From Rhizoclosmatium globosum (lineage: Eukaryota; Chytridiomycota; Chytridiomycetes; Chytridiales; Chytriomycetaceae), in NCBI GenBank assembly GCA_002104985.1, contig MCGO01000012.1, forward strand, positions 434,001-498,000: a stretch of 64,000 nt of DNA. The letters run 5' to 3'. Under the pieces are notes generated by a model. The model was given only the letters and a program-made list of their open reading frames with translations, searched no databases and had not been told where the DNA came from. How positions within the stretch are numbered: the first letter of the stretch is position 1; each line of letters begins with the position of its first letter. Made by a program: the position numbers and the translations under genes. Shown here piece by piece: positions 35,729 to 52,538 of the stretch.

Positions 35729-36267
35729 CTGTAGTTCTATCTGGAAATGAAGTATAGTTAGAAACGAGAAATTAAGAAGATTTGGTAATTAGTACATTTG
35801 TTGTTGGTTTAGTTCGTTATCTCGGATGTTGACACTTCAGTTGACAGGTAGTCTGATGAGTTTGGTTTCTAAACGAAAAGAGAATATGAGACACTGTATA
35901 CATAGAAAAAGAATGCACATATTATCAGTGCAAAGGAATTGGCTGATGTGAATCAAGGGGTGGGTAGTGTCAATCCTTTGAAACTCACGAGTGGATCCAG
36001 AGTACAGTTGACTTTCCAAAAGGGGGCACACTAGAGCGATGATCTAAAATGCACGAAAGGAAGACGATTTGTTCGGACGAAGTGAGGATCTGTAGCTCCC
36101 TTTGTGCAAGACGGTTGTAGATCCAAAGGGATGAACGCGTTCTGTGGGAATGTTTTTTGCCCAACTGACAATTCCAATCCGGATAGCACTTCCTCCTCTC
36201 ATCGTGTAAATCGCATGAAAATTTCAAAGATATGGAAAGGAGAGAAGGAAGAGAGACTTTGTGGTTT
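35729..36267. other. Intergenic stretch, no gene seen
   Basis: About 540 bp between the zinc-finger gene start and the 3' end of the hairpin gene, both leftward. Short open frames exist but lack motifs and start contexts. It presumably holds the zinc-finger promoter and leader. Confidence 0.5.
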
Positions 36268-36880
36268 TTATTGCATTTCACTGATTTCAGGATGCCGTCG
36301 TTTCCAAGCTTCATTTGCGACAGCCACAGCCTCCTCAACGGACGCAGTTGATCTTAATTCTTGAAATTCGTTAATCCACGAGTCCGATTTCGTATTTTCG
36401 TCAAGGGGTACTGGTTGAGACGCGGCGATCAGTTCCGAGGATTCTGAAATGAGGTGTGTGCTGATTCCGAGAGAACAGTAGGGCGGAAGTCCGAAAGAGC
36501 AAGAAGTTCTGGGTCTTTAAAGTCCGAGGGCGGAGTGATTGGAAAGGCGGTGAGGGCATTTGACAGGCTCTGGCGACGCAGCACGGCGACGCGGCGGGAC
36601 GGGGCTCGGTCTTTGTTTCTGTCTCGGTCGCGGTCTTGGTCTCTGTCCGAACTCGACGCAGACGACTCAGCCACCAACAACCGCGACTCGGACCGTGGCC
36701 GCCGATGCCGATGCCGGTGCCGATGTCGATGGCGCAGCGCAACAAAGGCCGCCGTGCCCAGCGACAGAACAAGCCCCGCAATCAGAACGGAATGCACAGC
36801 GCAAATACGAGACCGCTAAACAGCCACGATGCGATCAGAAAGGGTGTGCAAAGAAGGAGAACAAGGAAGTACAAAAACAT
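36268..36880 (-). CDS. Two-segment hydrophobic hairpin protein with His/Arg repeat
   Basis: Starts MFLYFLVLLLCTPFLIASWL (ATG at 36880), only 13 nt after the LAS1 stop on the same strand. A second hydrophobic segment (HSVLIAGLVLSLGTAAFVAL) lies one base out of frame near 36797, so one missing base is likely. A striking alternating RHRHRHRHRHRR run follows, then DRDQDRDRDRNKDR and a Ser-rich cytosolic region, with the last part (SSELIAASQPVPLDEN, EEAVAVANEAWKRRHPEI) one base off near 36445. Two adjacent hydrophobic segments with basic flanks resemble hairpin proteins of lipid droplets/ER (LDAF1/promethin style), but this is a guess from topology. It could alternatively be a C-terminal extension of LAS1 separated by an error. 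Confidence 0.45.
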
Positions 36881-36893
36881 TCTTTTTTGTTGG

Positions 36894-38845
36894 TTACAGA
36901 ATTCGTATCTTCTTGGCCACCTGTCTCGCCTTATCTGGTGAAAGCACATTCGTTGTCGATAACAAACTGTGACTGTACTCGTGCGTACTTGCTTCCTCCT
37001 CAGCAACCGCATTCTCGCCATCCTCGTCACCAATAGTCTCAGAGATTTCAAAGGCACCATTTCCTGCCATATTCTCCAAAATGGGGTACTCAAACACACC
37101 ATATCGGAACCCAGGTTCATCTACTTCTGGACTGAGGTCCAAATTGGGTAATCCAATCCCTGGAACATGTCCGATCGGTACTCGATGCCAAGTCAGTTCT
37201 GTGGCCAATTTCCACATTGTTTCTCCAGTCTTTTTTGAAGCAATCTCTGGAAGAACGACAGGCAACGACGGTACGTTTCCTAATTCTTGGATCTCCTTTA
37301 GCCTAGACTGAAGAAATACCAATTCTTTTTCCAGAGCTGATGCATCGTTAGCTTAACTTTGTCTGACTTTGCCTTGCGCTTCTTCTACGGTTCATCTAAA
37401 TTAACAACAACAGTATCTAACCCCATAAATATAGACATACCTCAGCAATCACAGCTGACTTGAATGAGTCGTCCACAAACGAGATAAATGGTTTCAGATG
37501 GCTGGCTACTTCTTTGTTGTTCGATGCAATATCAGTCAGCAAATGCCTGGAACTAAAATGTGAAAGAGTTTTTAGATGGTAGGACATGCTGAATGAACGT
37601 ACAAAATGTTTGGATTCCCAAGACAGGCTTGCATAATATTATCAATCAACGAGGCGCCATCTTCACCACTTGCCACACTGTTTGCTGGATTTGAAAGTAC
37701 TTTGGTTTTAAGAATATGCTTGGCCCACGATGCTAGAACTTAATATCAGCATAAATTGGGAAAATAAGGAAAAAACATACCAAGCGTAGATTGATAGCTC
37801 ATACTGTACTGCGGATTCTTGCCACCGTCTTCAGTTAGCGATTCTGAAGTCTTACTTGGGTCCACAAATCCACTGATTATGGCCATAATAAGGTCCTCCA
37901 AGAATCCAGGCCAAGCCGCTTGAAACGAATCAATTGGCCCCATCCACACATGCTGAACTTCTGGATTTAATGTAAGGTCTGTATATTTCGAACGCATTCT
38001 ACAATTGTTTCCTTAATACCAGATAGAAGGTGGGAATAGGACAAACTTTTTCGAGTCTGGAACGAGATACCCAGGCCCCACGAGAATTGGAATCAAAAAG
38101 TCTCGATAATTGTCTGCAAGAATAATTGTTGTGATATCCTTTATGGCTGCTGTCCCTGCCCCAGTATCTCCAGAATGAACAGATTCTAAATATCGCCCAA
38201 GAAGTTCTTGAACATCTGAAGCCGTGTTACTGAGATATGTTGTTTGGACGATCCAATAATTTGTATTCAACCAGTCAAGAGCCTGGGAGAGTGTAAGTTG
38301 CGGCTTCTCAAGCTAGAGGTGTACATTGAACGTACCTGATGGCATCCTGAACGAAGCAAAGAGATACTAGGAAGACGATCATGTGTTCCAGAGTGTCGCA
38401 GATCGACGAACCAGGCAGGTAGACCCAGAGATTCTGCGATTCCTGCAACTGATCCAGCATACACTCCCTTTTGCTGTGCATCAACAACTCCATTCACAAA
38501 TCTAAGCACATCTCGTAAATCAACGTGTATTAGACTTCTGATTCGTACCTCACGAAAGCGATTGAATACATTAGGCGTAGTTCGTGTTCCGACACCAGTC
38601 CAGAACGGTCGCGCAGCCAAATCTCAACGAACATAGCAGTAGCATCAACAGCATGAGGGACCTAAAGTAAGCTGAGCGACCTATGGGGAAGAAGTTCCTG
38701 CTACCTTTCCGCGCGAAGCCCAACCTCTCACTCGACGTACACCTTCTATCTGGTGTGCATACAGCCAATGATAAGTCTGCTCCCATTCACTGTGAGAAGC
38801 CCAAGGAACAACGCGCCCGATCCGTTTTGAATTGTTGACAGCCAT
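36894..38845 (-). CDS. LAS1: LAS1-like pre-rRNA endonuclease
   Basis: The start MAVNNSKRIGRVVPWASHSE (ATG at 38845) has the VVPW block that opens LAS1 proteins. The HEPN core follows: LRDVLRFVNGVVDAQQKGVY, GIAESLGLPAWFVDLRHSGT, HDRLPSISLLRSG. The R-x4-H HEPN nuclease motif is RHSGTH. Next comes DWLNTNYWIVQ, then a helical middle region and the end PIGHVPGIGLPNLDLSPEVD ... KKIRIL (stop 36894-36896). LAS1 with the polynucleotide kinase Grc3/NOL9 cleaves ITS2 during 60S subunit maturation. Introns lie near 38280-38335 and 37735-37790, among others; the early exon (38640-38780) has at least one frame break. It diverges from the ketopantoate reductase gene across 36 bp. Confidence 0.87.
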
Positions 38846-38881
38846 TTTGGTTGGGTCAGGAAAAAAAGAAAGAGAGACTTA
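38846..38881. promoter_or_regulatory. 36-bp bidirectional spacer between LAS1 and ketopantoate reductase
   Basis: Start codons at 38845 (minus) and 38882 (plus). The spacer is purine-rich on the plus strand (AGGAAAAAAAGAAAGAGAGA), and the LAS1 side reads CCCAACCAAAATG. Confidence 0.5.
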
Positions 38882-39879
38882 ATGTACTTAGTAGGAGCAG
38901 GCTGCATTGGACTACTCCACGCACATTCCATTCAAAGGGCAGGAATACCTGTCACTTTGTTGCTGCGGCGGCCTCAGGCATTGAGTCAAATACGTGTCTC
39001 AGTTAAACACAGCATTAATCCCAATGTTTCTGCAACAACCACCACAACCCTTCATAACTACAAGACTTTAGATCGTATTGATTCGTTGGAGCGATTGATA
39101 CTCTGCTGGTATGCACAAAAGCAAACCACACTCTGGAAGCCCTTCAACCTCTCATAACCTCTGGCAAGATATCACGTAATTCAACAGTTGTTCTGCTGCA
39201 AAATGGAGTGCTTGGATCCTATGCCGAGATTTGTGATTACTTGAAAAGTACATTGATTGATCCTCCCCACTTCGTTTTGGGCTCAACAACACACGGAGTC
39301 CGGAGAGACGAACCGATGGATTTATTTAGTGTCAATCATGTCGGTAGCGGAGTGTCTCTCTTTGGACCTGCTATCGAGCAAAACGATTTACCATCTAACA
39401 CCGTCTATTCGAAACTTTTGTCTGCTGAAGACCTGAATGTAACTGCTCCATTACCTTCCAAGGAGCTGGAAGCAAAGCTGCTACTAAAATTGGCAATTAA
39501 TTCGAGCTTGAATCCATTAACAGCAATATTCAATTCCCCAAATGGTGATATTTCTGCGTCAATGGAAGGACGACGGCTATTAGAGGAACTTTGTGAGGAG
39601 ATAGCATTATTGCCTGAGTTCAAAGAGGGCCTTGGTATGAGCAGCTCAGAATTGGGTTCCGCTGTAACAACTGTTGCAAACGCGACTGCCCGTAATCGAA
39701 ATTCTATGGATGCGACTGTAATGAGAGGGGAAGATACAGAGATAAATTATCTAAACGGATATCTTCTGCGTTTAGCAAAGCTTCATAGTATACGTTTGCC
39801 GAAGCACGAGTTTGTTGTAAATATGGTGAAGCTACGGCTCCTCTTACAGCGAACCCGAATAAATAAAGAGTTGGAGTAG
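38882..39879 (+). CDS. 2-dehydropantoate 2-reductase (ketopantoate reductase)
   Basis: Starts MYLVGAGCIGLLHAHSIQRA with a GxGxxG-type dinucleotide fold (GAGCIG) at the very N terminus, as in PanE/Pan5. It continues with VTLLLRRPQ, DTLLVCTKANHTLEALQPLI, VVLLQNGVLGSYAEI and FVLGSTTHGVRR, the classic ApbA/PanE N-domain blocks including the QNG motif. The C-domain has KLLLKLAINSSLNPLTAIF (catalytic Lys and Asn region), ELCEEIALLPEF and EINYLNGYLLRLAKLHSIRL with the conserved E-x-x-x-x-NG. The enzyme reduces ketopantoate to pantoate with NADPH in pantothenate/CoA synthesis. Around 39090 the frame shifts by one (SLER... then IDTLLVCTKAN), probably one missing or extra base. It is convergent with GMPPA, with 32 bp between the stops. 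Confidence 0.9.
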
Positions 39880-39911
39880 ATTTATTGAAAAATGAAACGG
39901 AAATCCAAAGT

Positions 39912-41395
39912 TTACATCAAGACTTCGTTGTGGAAACTCGTCTTGAGCTCCTTGTGTGGCAAAACAATGCAGTTACGAATGGCAACTTCATCCGCAACAC
40001 TGACGTTGTTCCCCAAGATACAGGCACTTGGCACCTTCATTCCCTTGTAGGTCGCATTCAATTGCAAGGACTCTCCAGGAGCACCCTCAATACGACTCCA
40101 AGATCCAACACGACTGTCCCATCCAACAATAGCATTCAAAACACACGAGTCGTGGTTGATTTCAACGTTGTCAAGGATAATGGCGTCCTTCACACGGACT
40201 CCGCGACCAATCACAGCACGAGGACCAACAGACACGTTGGGGCCAATACGAGCGCTTGGATGGACATTAGCGCTTGGGTGGATGAATACGGGTTGGACGA
40301 TTCCAGAGCTGGTGCTAGGGGTGGTTGGGGTCAATGGAGAAACGGCAACAGGCGTTGGAACATGAGAGAGACGACGTGGAGCGTTTACTTTGAAGTGTTG
40401 GAGGTAGAGACGGTTCGCAGGGATGGTAGAACTTCCGGTCTTGAGCTGAATTCATTTCAAAATGAGCATCGTAATCATTTCAGTGAAAAGTTAAAAACAA
40501 ACCTGCATCCAAAAGTCCTTGACTGGCGATCCCACGTAACAGTAGAGCTGCTTGTTTGCAGCCAACAAGCTCAACACGTCGTGCTCCAAACGGATTCTCT
40601 CAGCTTGGTTCGATGTCAACAAGGAAGGACGAGAGTCCGACGCAGCACTGTCGTCGTAAACTCCATCTTCAAGAGCTTGGCTCTCAATGAAGAAATCGCT
40701 TCCGCCATGACGCCGAAAATATCCTTGTTAAACAAATAGATTCCGCAAGAGATAGTGTCCGACAACACAGTTTCTGGCTTCTCAACAAAGTGGAGGACTT
40801 CGGCGGTTTCGGGGTTAAGTACAACATTTCCAAACTTGGTCACAAGCTTGCGGTCAACCTTGAAACCAAAAATAGTGGCAGCAGCCTTCTTTTGCGAGTC
40901 AAAAGCAAGAATGCTTTCGAGAGGGAACGAGCAAGCAATGTCCGCATTCAAGACAAAGAACTTATCAGGGTTTCCTCTGAGGATTTCATCACGGAAATGG
41001 TAAAGTCCTCCTCCAGTTCCAAGGGACTGGTATTCTCGGAGGTATCTGTTTTATAATTTAATAAATATCCTTCTTCAATTTAATTACTCACCGAATGGAT
41101 ACAGTGCTGAATTCTGATTGAACGTCAGCCAAAAAGCGGTCAAAGACCTCTTTCTCAAAGAATCCAACCAAGAGAATTTCCTTCATTCCAGGAATCTTTG
41201 CAAGCGCATTCACATGGTGGTAAATCATTGGTGATCCGGCAACTGGGAAGAGCTAACGAATCCACGTTGAGTTAGCTTTGACAACTGTTGCCACGAAAAC
41301 CAACTCACGGGCTTAGGAACGCCCATTGATAATGGACGGAATTGAGTTCCGACAGATGGACCACCGACCAAGATAACACCTTTCAAAACGGTCAT
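39912..41395 (-). CDS. GMPPA: GMPPA-type mannose-1-phosphate guanylyltransferase subunit
   Basis: Starts MTVLKGVILVGGPSVGTQFR (ATG at 41395) with the nucleotidyltransferase loop GGPxxGTxFRPLS. Next come PKPLFPVAGSPMIYHHVNAL, YQSLGTGGGLYHFRDEIL, FFVLNADIACSFPLESIL, HFVEKPETVLSDTISCGIYL, and a C-terminal left-handed beta-helix of hexapeptide repeats (IHPSANVHPSARIGPNVSVG, RAVIGRGVRVKDAIILDNVE) ending IRNCIVLPHKELKTSFHNEV. The IVLPHKEL end is typical of GMPPA rather than GMPPB. GMPPA binds GDP-mannose and restrains the catalytic GMPPB, controlling GDP-mannose supply for glycosylation. Introns occur near 41045-41095 and 41255-41308; the segment 40340-40680 contains frame breaks. Confidence 0.92.
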
Positions 41396-41652
41396 CTGGA
41401 GTAGGATTTGTTAAATTGGCTAGAGGCAAGAGACTGAAGGGCACCCAAGAACCACTATCACATTGAATAAACCATGATGGTCTTCCACCATCGATGCTCA
41501 ATTGAAGCAGATGAATGGGTGTGTACAGTGGAGGTGGGACTCACGTTTTTGCTTCGATTTTTGAACCAGGGCCCAACCCCAAGACACATCAACAAACATA
41601 TCACAAAATAAATTAAAACGAAAGTAAATGCGGTGTGGCTCCGCCTTGTTGA

Positions 41653-47104
<5,452 letters not shown>

Positions 47105-50100
47105 TTTTGCATCTGTTTTTGTCGATAAATATTCAGAGAGGAAAGGGATAACTCGCTTCTTTTAAGAGGTGGGAGAGGAAAGCCTTTCGTAAGTGATCCA
47201 AAGTGCCCATTCAATCGTTCTGTTAAACCCTACAATCATCTAATAGAGATCAGTATGCAGATTACTATTACATTTATAGAGCTGCCTGGTGCTTCATTAT
47301 GCGGTTTTATAAATGGCCATACCAAAAAATGGGCTCAATTTCTATACCATTAAGTCTAACGTGAATAAATACAAAAACAGCGGCGAGAAGGGGTCATACG
47401 CCGCGATTCCATCATTTCAACGTTTCAATTATGATAATTAACAGATTTTTGAGCAGAGAGTGCTGAGAAAGAGTGTTACCGGTAAGTCAGGATTGCTGAG
47501 TTCGAGTTGGCTTGGAGTATGGCAGTTATGAATACCGATTATCAATTTACAACAAATTTAGTTTAATTAACTTTATTACGAAATTTGGGTTTTAGGGTTT
47601 CTCGTATTTACAGCTGATTGCAAAAAGAATGATCCACCCCATATTTTTAGGTGTGAAAATGTGCAAGAAAACAGATGGAAAGTGAATGGGAAAAGCCTCA
47701 TCTCCAATTGGAAAACTGTTGGATTTTGAAGGAAAAGCTTGCGCAGGTTTGTGGCTTGGACAACATGTGATACGCTGCATGCCCTGCCACTGCTGCGTGC
47801 CTTGAATGGTTTCAAAGTAGGTCCTTGAAACGTTGAAATTTCAAAAATGGCAAAACACTACCATCTTACACCAAATCTAGTGACCCACGCCCAGGAGCCC
47901 TACAATCTTGGACCCTCGGTAATAAGAGGTCAACTTAATGAATCAAGTTTGCTACAATGACACTATGGCACAGAAGTCAAATAGCTCATGTCTTGGGTCA
48001 TCAATATGACACACCCAGGTCTTCTGCTGCGAACTTCATGGCATCTTGTTACTTTACAATTGTTTTGCGCTGAAAGACAAAGGTTACTCATACCTTAATG
48101 GGTTGGTAAGGGGTTGAAGTTGGGTAACAGATTTCATGCAGGCAGACAGCACTGACTTTGATATAACCTCAGGATAACTGAATTGATTTCTACATTTCCC
48201 AATTAAGAATGCATTATTGCTTGCTATCTATTTTATTAGCTACATAGTTGCAAGCACCAAACAGTCTCAAAATCTTCTCTGTGAAGCAAGCCTGAGTCTT
48301 CCTAAGACAACACTTGTATAATAGATTATAAGCTATGTGTGGGTGATGTCTGCTTGTGAGTGAAATAAACATTCAATTCCACCCAGGATATAACAAACAA
48401 AATACAAGTATCAAGTTGACGCAATGGAAGTGGGGAGTGGATGAGAGACGAGAAGAGACAGGAGAAACAGGGAAAACTGGCTTACAGCGGACAAGGGCAT
48501 TAAAGAAAGGAATAGAGGGTAGGAACATGTCTGCTGTTGATGCGTTCAACAATGAAAACGAAGTCAACAACGGCAACACTTGTGGGTGTGCGCAGAGCCA
48601 GGTACTTGTGTTTCATACCTTTGTTGACAACCGTACTATGCATGGAAACAAAACAAAACCCAGTTGAACTCACTGGAAAGAAGCCACAAGTAAAACATTG
48701 GAGTAAAAATGGGAGGAAATGAAGATGGCAGCGTGGATGTGTTAAAAAATTTTCCAATTTGAATTCAATCAGCCTGTGAGTTCCCCTTCCGCTTTCCTCT
48801 ATTTTTCTCCAACTTACTCTTCAAGCTCGCAACTCCACTCAGCCCATCTTGCATAAACACCATTCTGTCCACCTCCCTCCTTTCTTTTTCTCTATCTTCT
48901 CTGTTTTCCCCTCTTGCCCTTCCCTCGCACGTCTCTCTATGTTTAATCTTTGTCACCATCTATCTTTTGTCAGTGGTTGATGCTGTCCCTTTCAATTCAT
49001 ATCCAACTTTCAAACTTTGCATTGTTCCAATGCTTTGTCCAATGCTTCTCATTGCTTTAATTGTTTTTGTTATAGTGAGTAGTGTGTTGAACAATGATTT
49101 GCCAATTCTCCAAGTGTGAGCTTCTGTCTCCTTGAATCCCTTCTCCTTTAATATTACTATCTCTTGTTTGGTGTGTTCAAATAAACAACTGTAAACTGTG
49201 TTTTATCATCTTAGCATTGTTTGTGGAATTGGTGGAAAATGGTGATAAACAGGTCCAAACGCTAGTCCAGAGCTGAATTTATTTGGTTCTTTTTTATGCA
49301 GATATTTTAATCATTTGTAATTGATTGCTCAGTTGGGTTTCATTTATTGTACTCAAGCCATTTCAGAAAGAGTGAGTCAGCGATTTGGGCCCAAAGTCAG
49401 CAATCCCAAGCCACCCCAAAAATCTCCTGCTGCATTTACTGCAGAATTCGTAGAGACTGATTCCTAAAATCAAGTTCAAACATTAGAAATTACGGAACAA
49501 TATGCTGATTAAGCCAGCTTAGGCCAGTCTATTTGTTTTATTAGTTAGGTTGAGGTTTCCAACTCAACACTTCATCTTCAACACACCAGCTTTCTCCACT
49601 CATCTCATTCATGCACATATTAAACATTTATTAAACGTATTTTATTGTATTTAATGCAATTATCATTGTCTCCTTCAAATTATAGTCTTTTGTTTAAAAC
49701 TACCACCAACTGTAACTCACCCTTTCCCCACCTTTACCAGCCGAGGTTTTGCACCAAACATCCAGGACAACTGTGAAAGTCTTGAGCTCTTCAAGCAAGC
49801 CATTGCCCATTGGTGCCTCTTCTATTATTGTTTTACAAGATGTGGAACAGAAATAAAATAAATCATTTCAGAAATTACGAACAAGACATAAAGGCTGATT
49901 TTGAAAGCTATAAGTTCTCTGCTTTCTTTTGTATTGATTGTATTTGTTGTTGATAATGGCATCCCTTTCCTTAACCCCTGTACTAATGCTTGCTGTCTAA
50001 TTAATACTGACTTGCAGACTTCGATTTTCACTTAGTGTACCAACTGAAATCAAAATTAGTGTTATAGAGCCTGGTTGAGATTCACCATTAAAATATATGT

Positions 50101-51802
50101 CAATACTAAGTTTCTTGGTTCACTTACTCAATCCTCCCAGCTCTGAGATCTGCAAACATGCAAATTGGGCATCCAAATCGGATTGAGAGTCTCTCAGTAC
50201 TCCAATGAACAATGCAAGCAACTGATGAGAAATAGCCTTGCTTCTGCCACAAAGGCAGCTTAGTCCATCTTTGGTCACCAGAGGACTGCTGGAACTTACT
50301 ATTTCTGTGTCCAAGAGACCCGCAGCAGTAGCCTCTCCGCCGATGCCTTCACATCATGATAGGATGCAAACTCCTACACTGCAGCTCCATTGCCAGTCTA
50401 CATGAATTAGAAAAAACTGAAAAAACATTGGCGGCACCTTGGATCGATAATTCGTTGACCAAAGCCAACTTTGGTGCTCTTAACTCCGTTTTGCATATGA
50501 TAGTGACAGGGCAGTGCTTGTTTGCAACAGTGGATGAAGGTGGGCTGATGGTGTGACTGCGAAGGCTGGTGGACAATAAGTTGGCCGCTGTCATAGTTTA
50601 TTTGTCTTGCCTTCTGTGGATGTCATCACATATTCTAATCAGTGATTCTAAAATTTTAAGGGACCTCCAATGTTTACGTTGGCTTCTTTTTATTAAATAT
50701 TGTTTAACAAGGGTCTTTTTATATTCGTTTGAATAATGTTTGCACAGACTTGTATTGCCCTACAAGTTGTTCCTACTATCTGCGATTTGGGCTATCCAGA
50801 TCAGACATGTTTTCTCCAGGAGTCTGAGGATTTTGCCCAAACACATGTTTCACAGAAGAAGCCTTTGTCTAAAGACTATGGACAGTAGAAAAATGTTATA
50901 ACTTGTAGAGTGGCATTTTTCAACAATTATCTCTTAAGCATAAGGCAATGAATGCAATGAATATATACCATTAACCCTGTCTGTAGGAATTCTGGAACTC
51001 CGCCGGAATTCTGCCAAAAAATCCAATCAATGAGTGAGTGTTTGCGTCATCACGTTTGTAGATGGTGATTTTAGAATATTATTACCATTGCAGCAAGGAT
51101 CAGTGATATCTGGATGCTAATATAATACTAAAAAGTCCTTCTTGATCCACACCAAATCACACAAAGCTTGCAGGATTCAGGCCGACAGCAATGAGCTTGG
51201 TGGGTATGTGGACCCTTTTTAATCTTTCAGCCAAGCAAGATAAAGTTGTGGTGGCATAGTTGATTACTTGGAAGTCGTACATGCTGAGTAAGGAGGTGTT
51301 TGTAGCAAACTAGGCACACCATCAATTTGGCTGGGATTTGGTTTCATCCCAAATGGCTTCTCCAATGACTTAGGTAGTCAACAATTAAAGAGGAGTGCAA
51401 GTCTTTGTCAATGAAACACTTGGATGTAATAAATTTGTATTGCATTTCCAAGCACAGTATTCTGTGTTTTGGGTCAAAAGCTTGATTGGTGGACTATGCT
51501 TGGATCCCAATCTTGAAATATATGAATAATAAATAGCCTTAATAAAATGTGAATTAATATGTACTTGTTGCTGTGGATGCAATTCAACAATTCGTAAACC
51601 AGCGGTAGAGTTAAGTGAAACATGCAAGGCCTTGATAGAAATAGGGTTTGGCTTGTAGCTTGGTCAGATTAAAGAAGGAGACTGGCCGCTTGCAACGGAT
51701 GCCTTATCGACAAAAAGTCAGGGTCAGAGATATAGACACGGCGACGGAAGAGAACAAGAGAGGTATAAACCTTAAGATTGGGGTGTGGAAGTGGAAAGGT
51801 AG
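47105..51802. other. Gene-free AT-rich segment
   Basis: About 4.7 kb with no open frame longer than roughly 100 codons, no recognisable motif and no consistent exon series on either strand. Poly-purine stretches (for example near 48430-48520 and 48895-48930 on the opposite strand) give chance ORFs. Two adjacent minus-strand frames at 50120-50594 look slightly protein-like, but I could not match them. Confidence 0.55.
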
Positions 51803-52538
51803 AACGTACTAAGGAACATTTTTTTCCAAAGCAACCATATTCTGTTTATTACCGAGTAAAAACTTATCCAATTTACAGAGTTGAATAGGGCTTTCCCCTA
51901 TAATCTGCACCCTGACAATATGTGTTGTGCCGCAAGTGACAAATATCCCTATAGACCCAGACTCAAAAATTGGAAAAACCGCTGAGCGGCAACCTCGTTA
52001 AAAGAGGCGAAAAAAAAGCCAAAAAGAAAAAATAAAAAAATTAAAAAATAAAGCCAAAGCCAAAAGAAAAAAATCAAAAAAGAAAGAAAACCCCCAATGC
52101 CAGACATCATCTATTGGGGTAAGGGGTCCTGCTACCTTCATAGCAGGCACCCAGCTGTTGGCCTGTGCTGGGAAACCCAAAAACCCTTCATCAACACCAG
52201 CCCAAACACACAACTTAGCCACTCCAACATCAAACACCCCCTTGTTCAAGCATCTGAACTCCAGTTCACTTGCACGCATGGGCCCCAGAAGTAGAATAGT
52301 CTTGAATATCAGCCAGCAAGCACCTCACTGTCACCAAGTGTACAGGGGGCCCCAGAGAGTAGACAATCCCATCCAACCTGTAGAGAACCCACCATCACAG
52401 AGGTGAGAAGGGCCAAGAATGATGAATCAGAGAGAGTAGAGTTGGTGTGATGGCTTTGAACGTGGGGACAGACTGCTGTTCCAATCAAGGCAGATGGCAC
52501 ACTTGATTTTGTGAAAGTTTTTAACGTACTAAGGAACA
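51803..52538 (-). mobile_element. Retroposed insertion with 16-bp target-site duplication and poly(A) tail
   Basis: The identical 16-mer AACGTACTAAGGAACA occurs at 51803-51818 and 52523-52538, flanking 704 bp. Read on the minus strand, the insert ends in seven A's (51825-51819) directly against the duplication, and an AATAAA signal (51850-51845) sits 19 nt before the A-run. This is the hallmark of target-primed reverse transcription of a polyadenylated RNA: a SINE, a 5'-truncated LINE or a processed transcript. The insert includes a T-rich tract on its sense strand (about 52080-52010) and a small GC hairpin (GCCGCTCAGCGG). No open frame or known tRNA-like head was recognised. Confidence 0.65.
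52007..52090. repeat. A-rich low-complexity tract inside the retroposon
   Basis: About 80 bp made mostly of A with scattered G, C and T (AAAAAGAAAAAATAAAAAAA style). On the element's sense strand it is pyrimidine/T-rich, so it is not a poly(A) tail of this insertion; it might mark a dimeric or nested structure. Confidence 0.6.

Noticed and set aside
50120..50594. Two adjacent minus-strand ORFs of 64 and 81 codons with protein-like composition
   Set aside because: I compared them mentally with eIF6 and retroelement proteins and found no match. The plus strand is equally open, so no strand can be preferred.
52007..52090. A-rich tract as the poly(A) tail of a plus-strand retroposon
   Set aside because: No target duplication abuts it; the real tail lies at 51819-51825 on the minus strand next to the 16-bp duplication.
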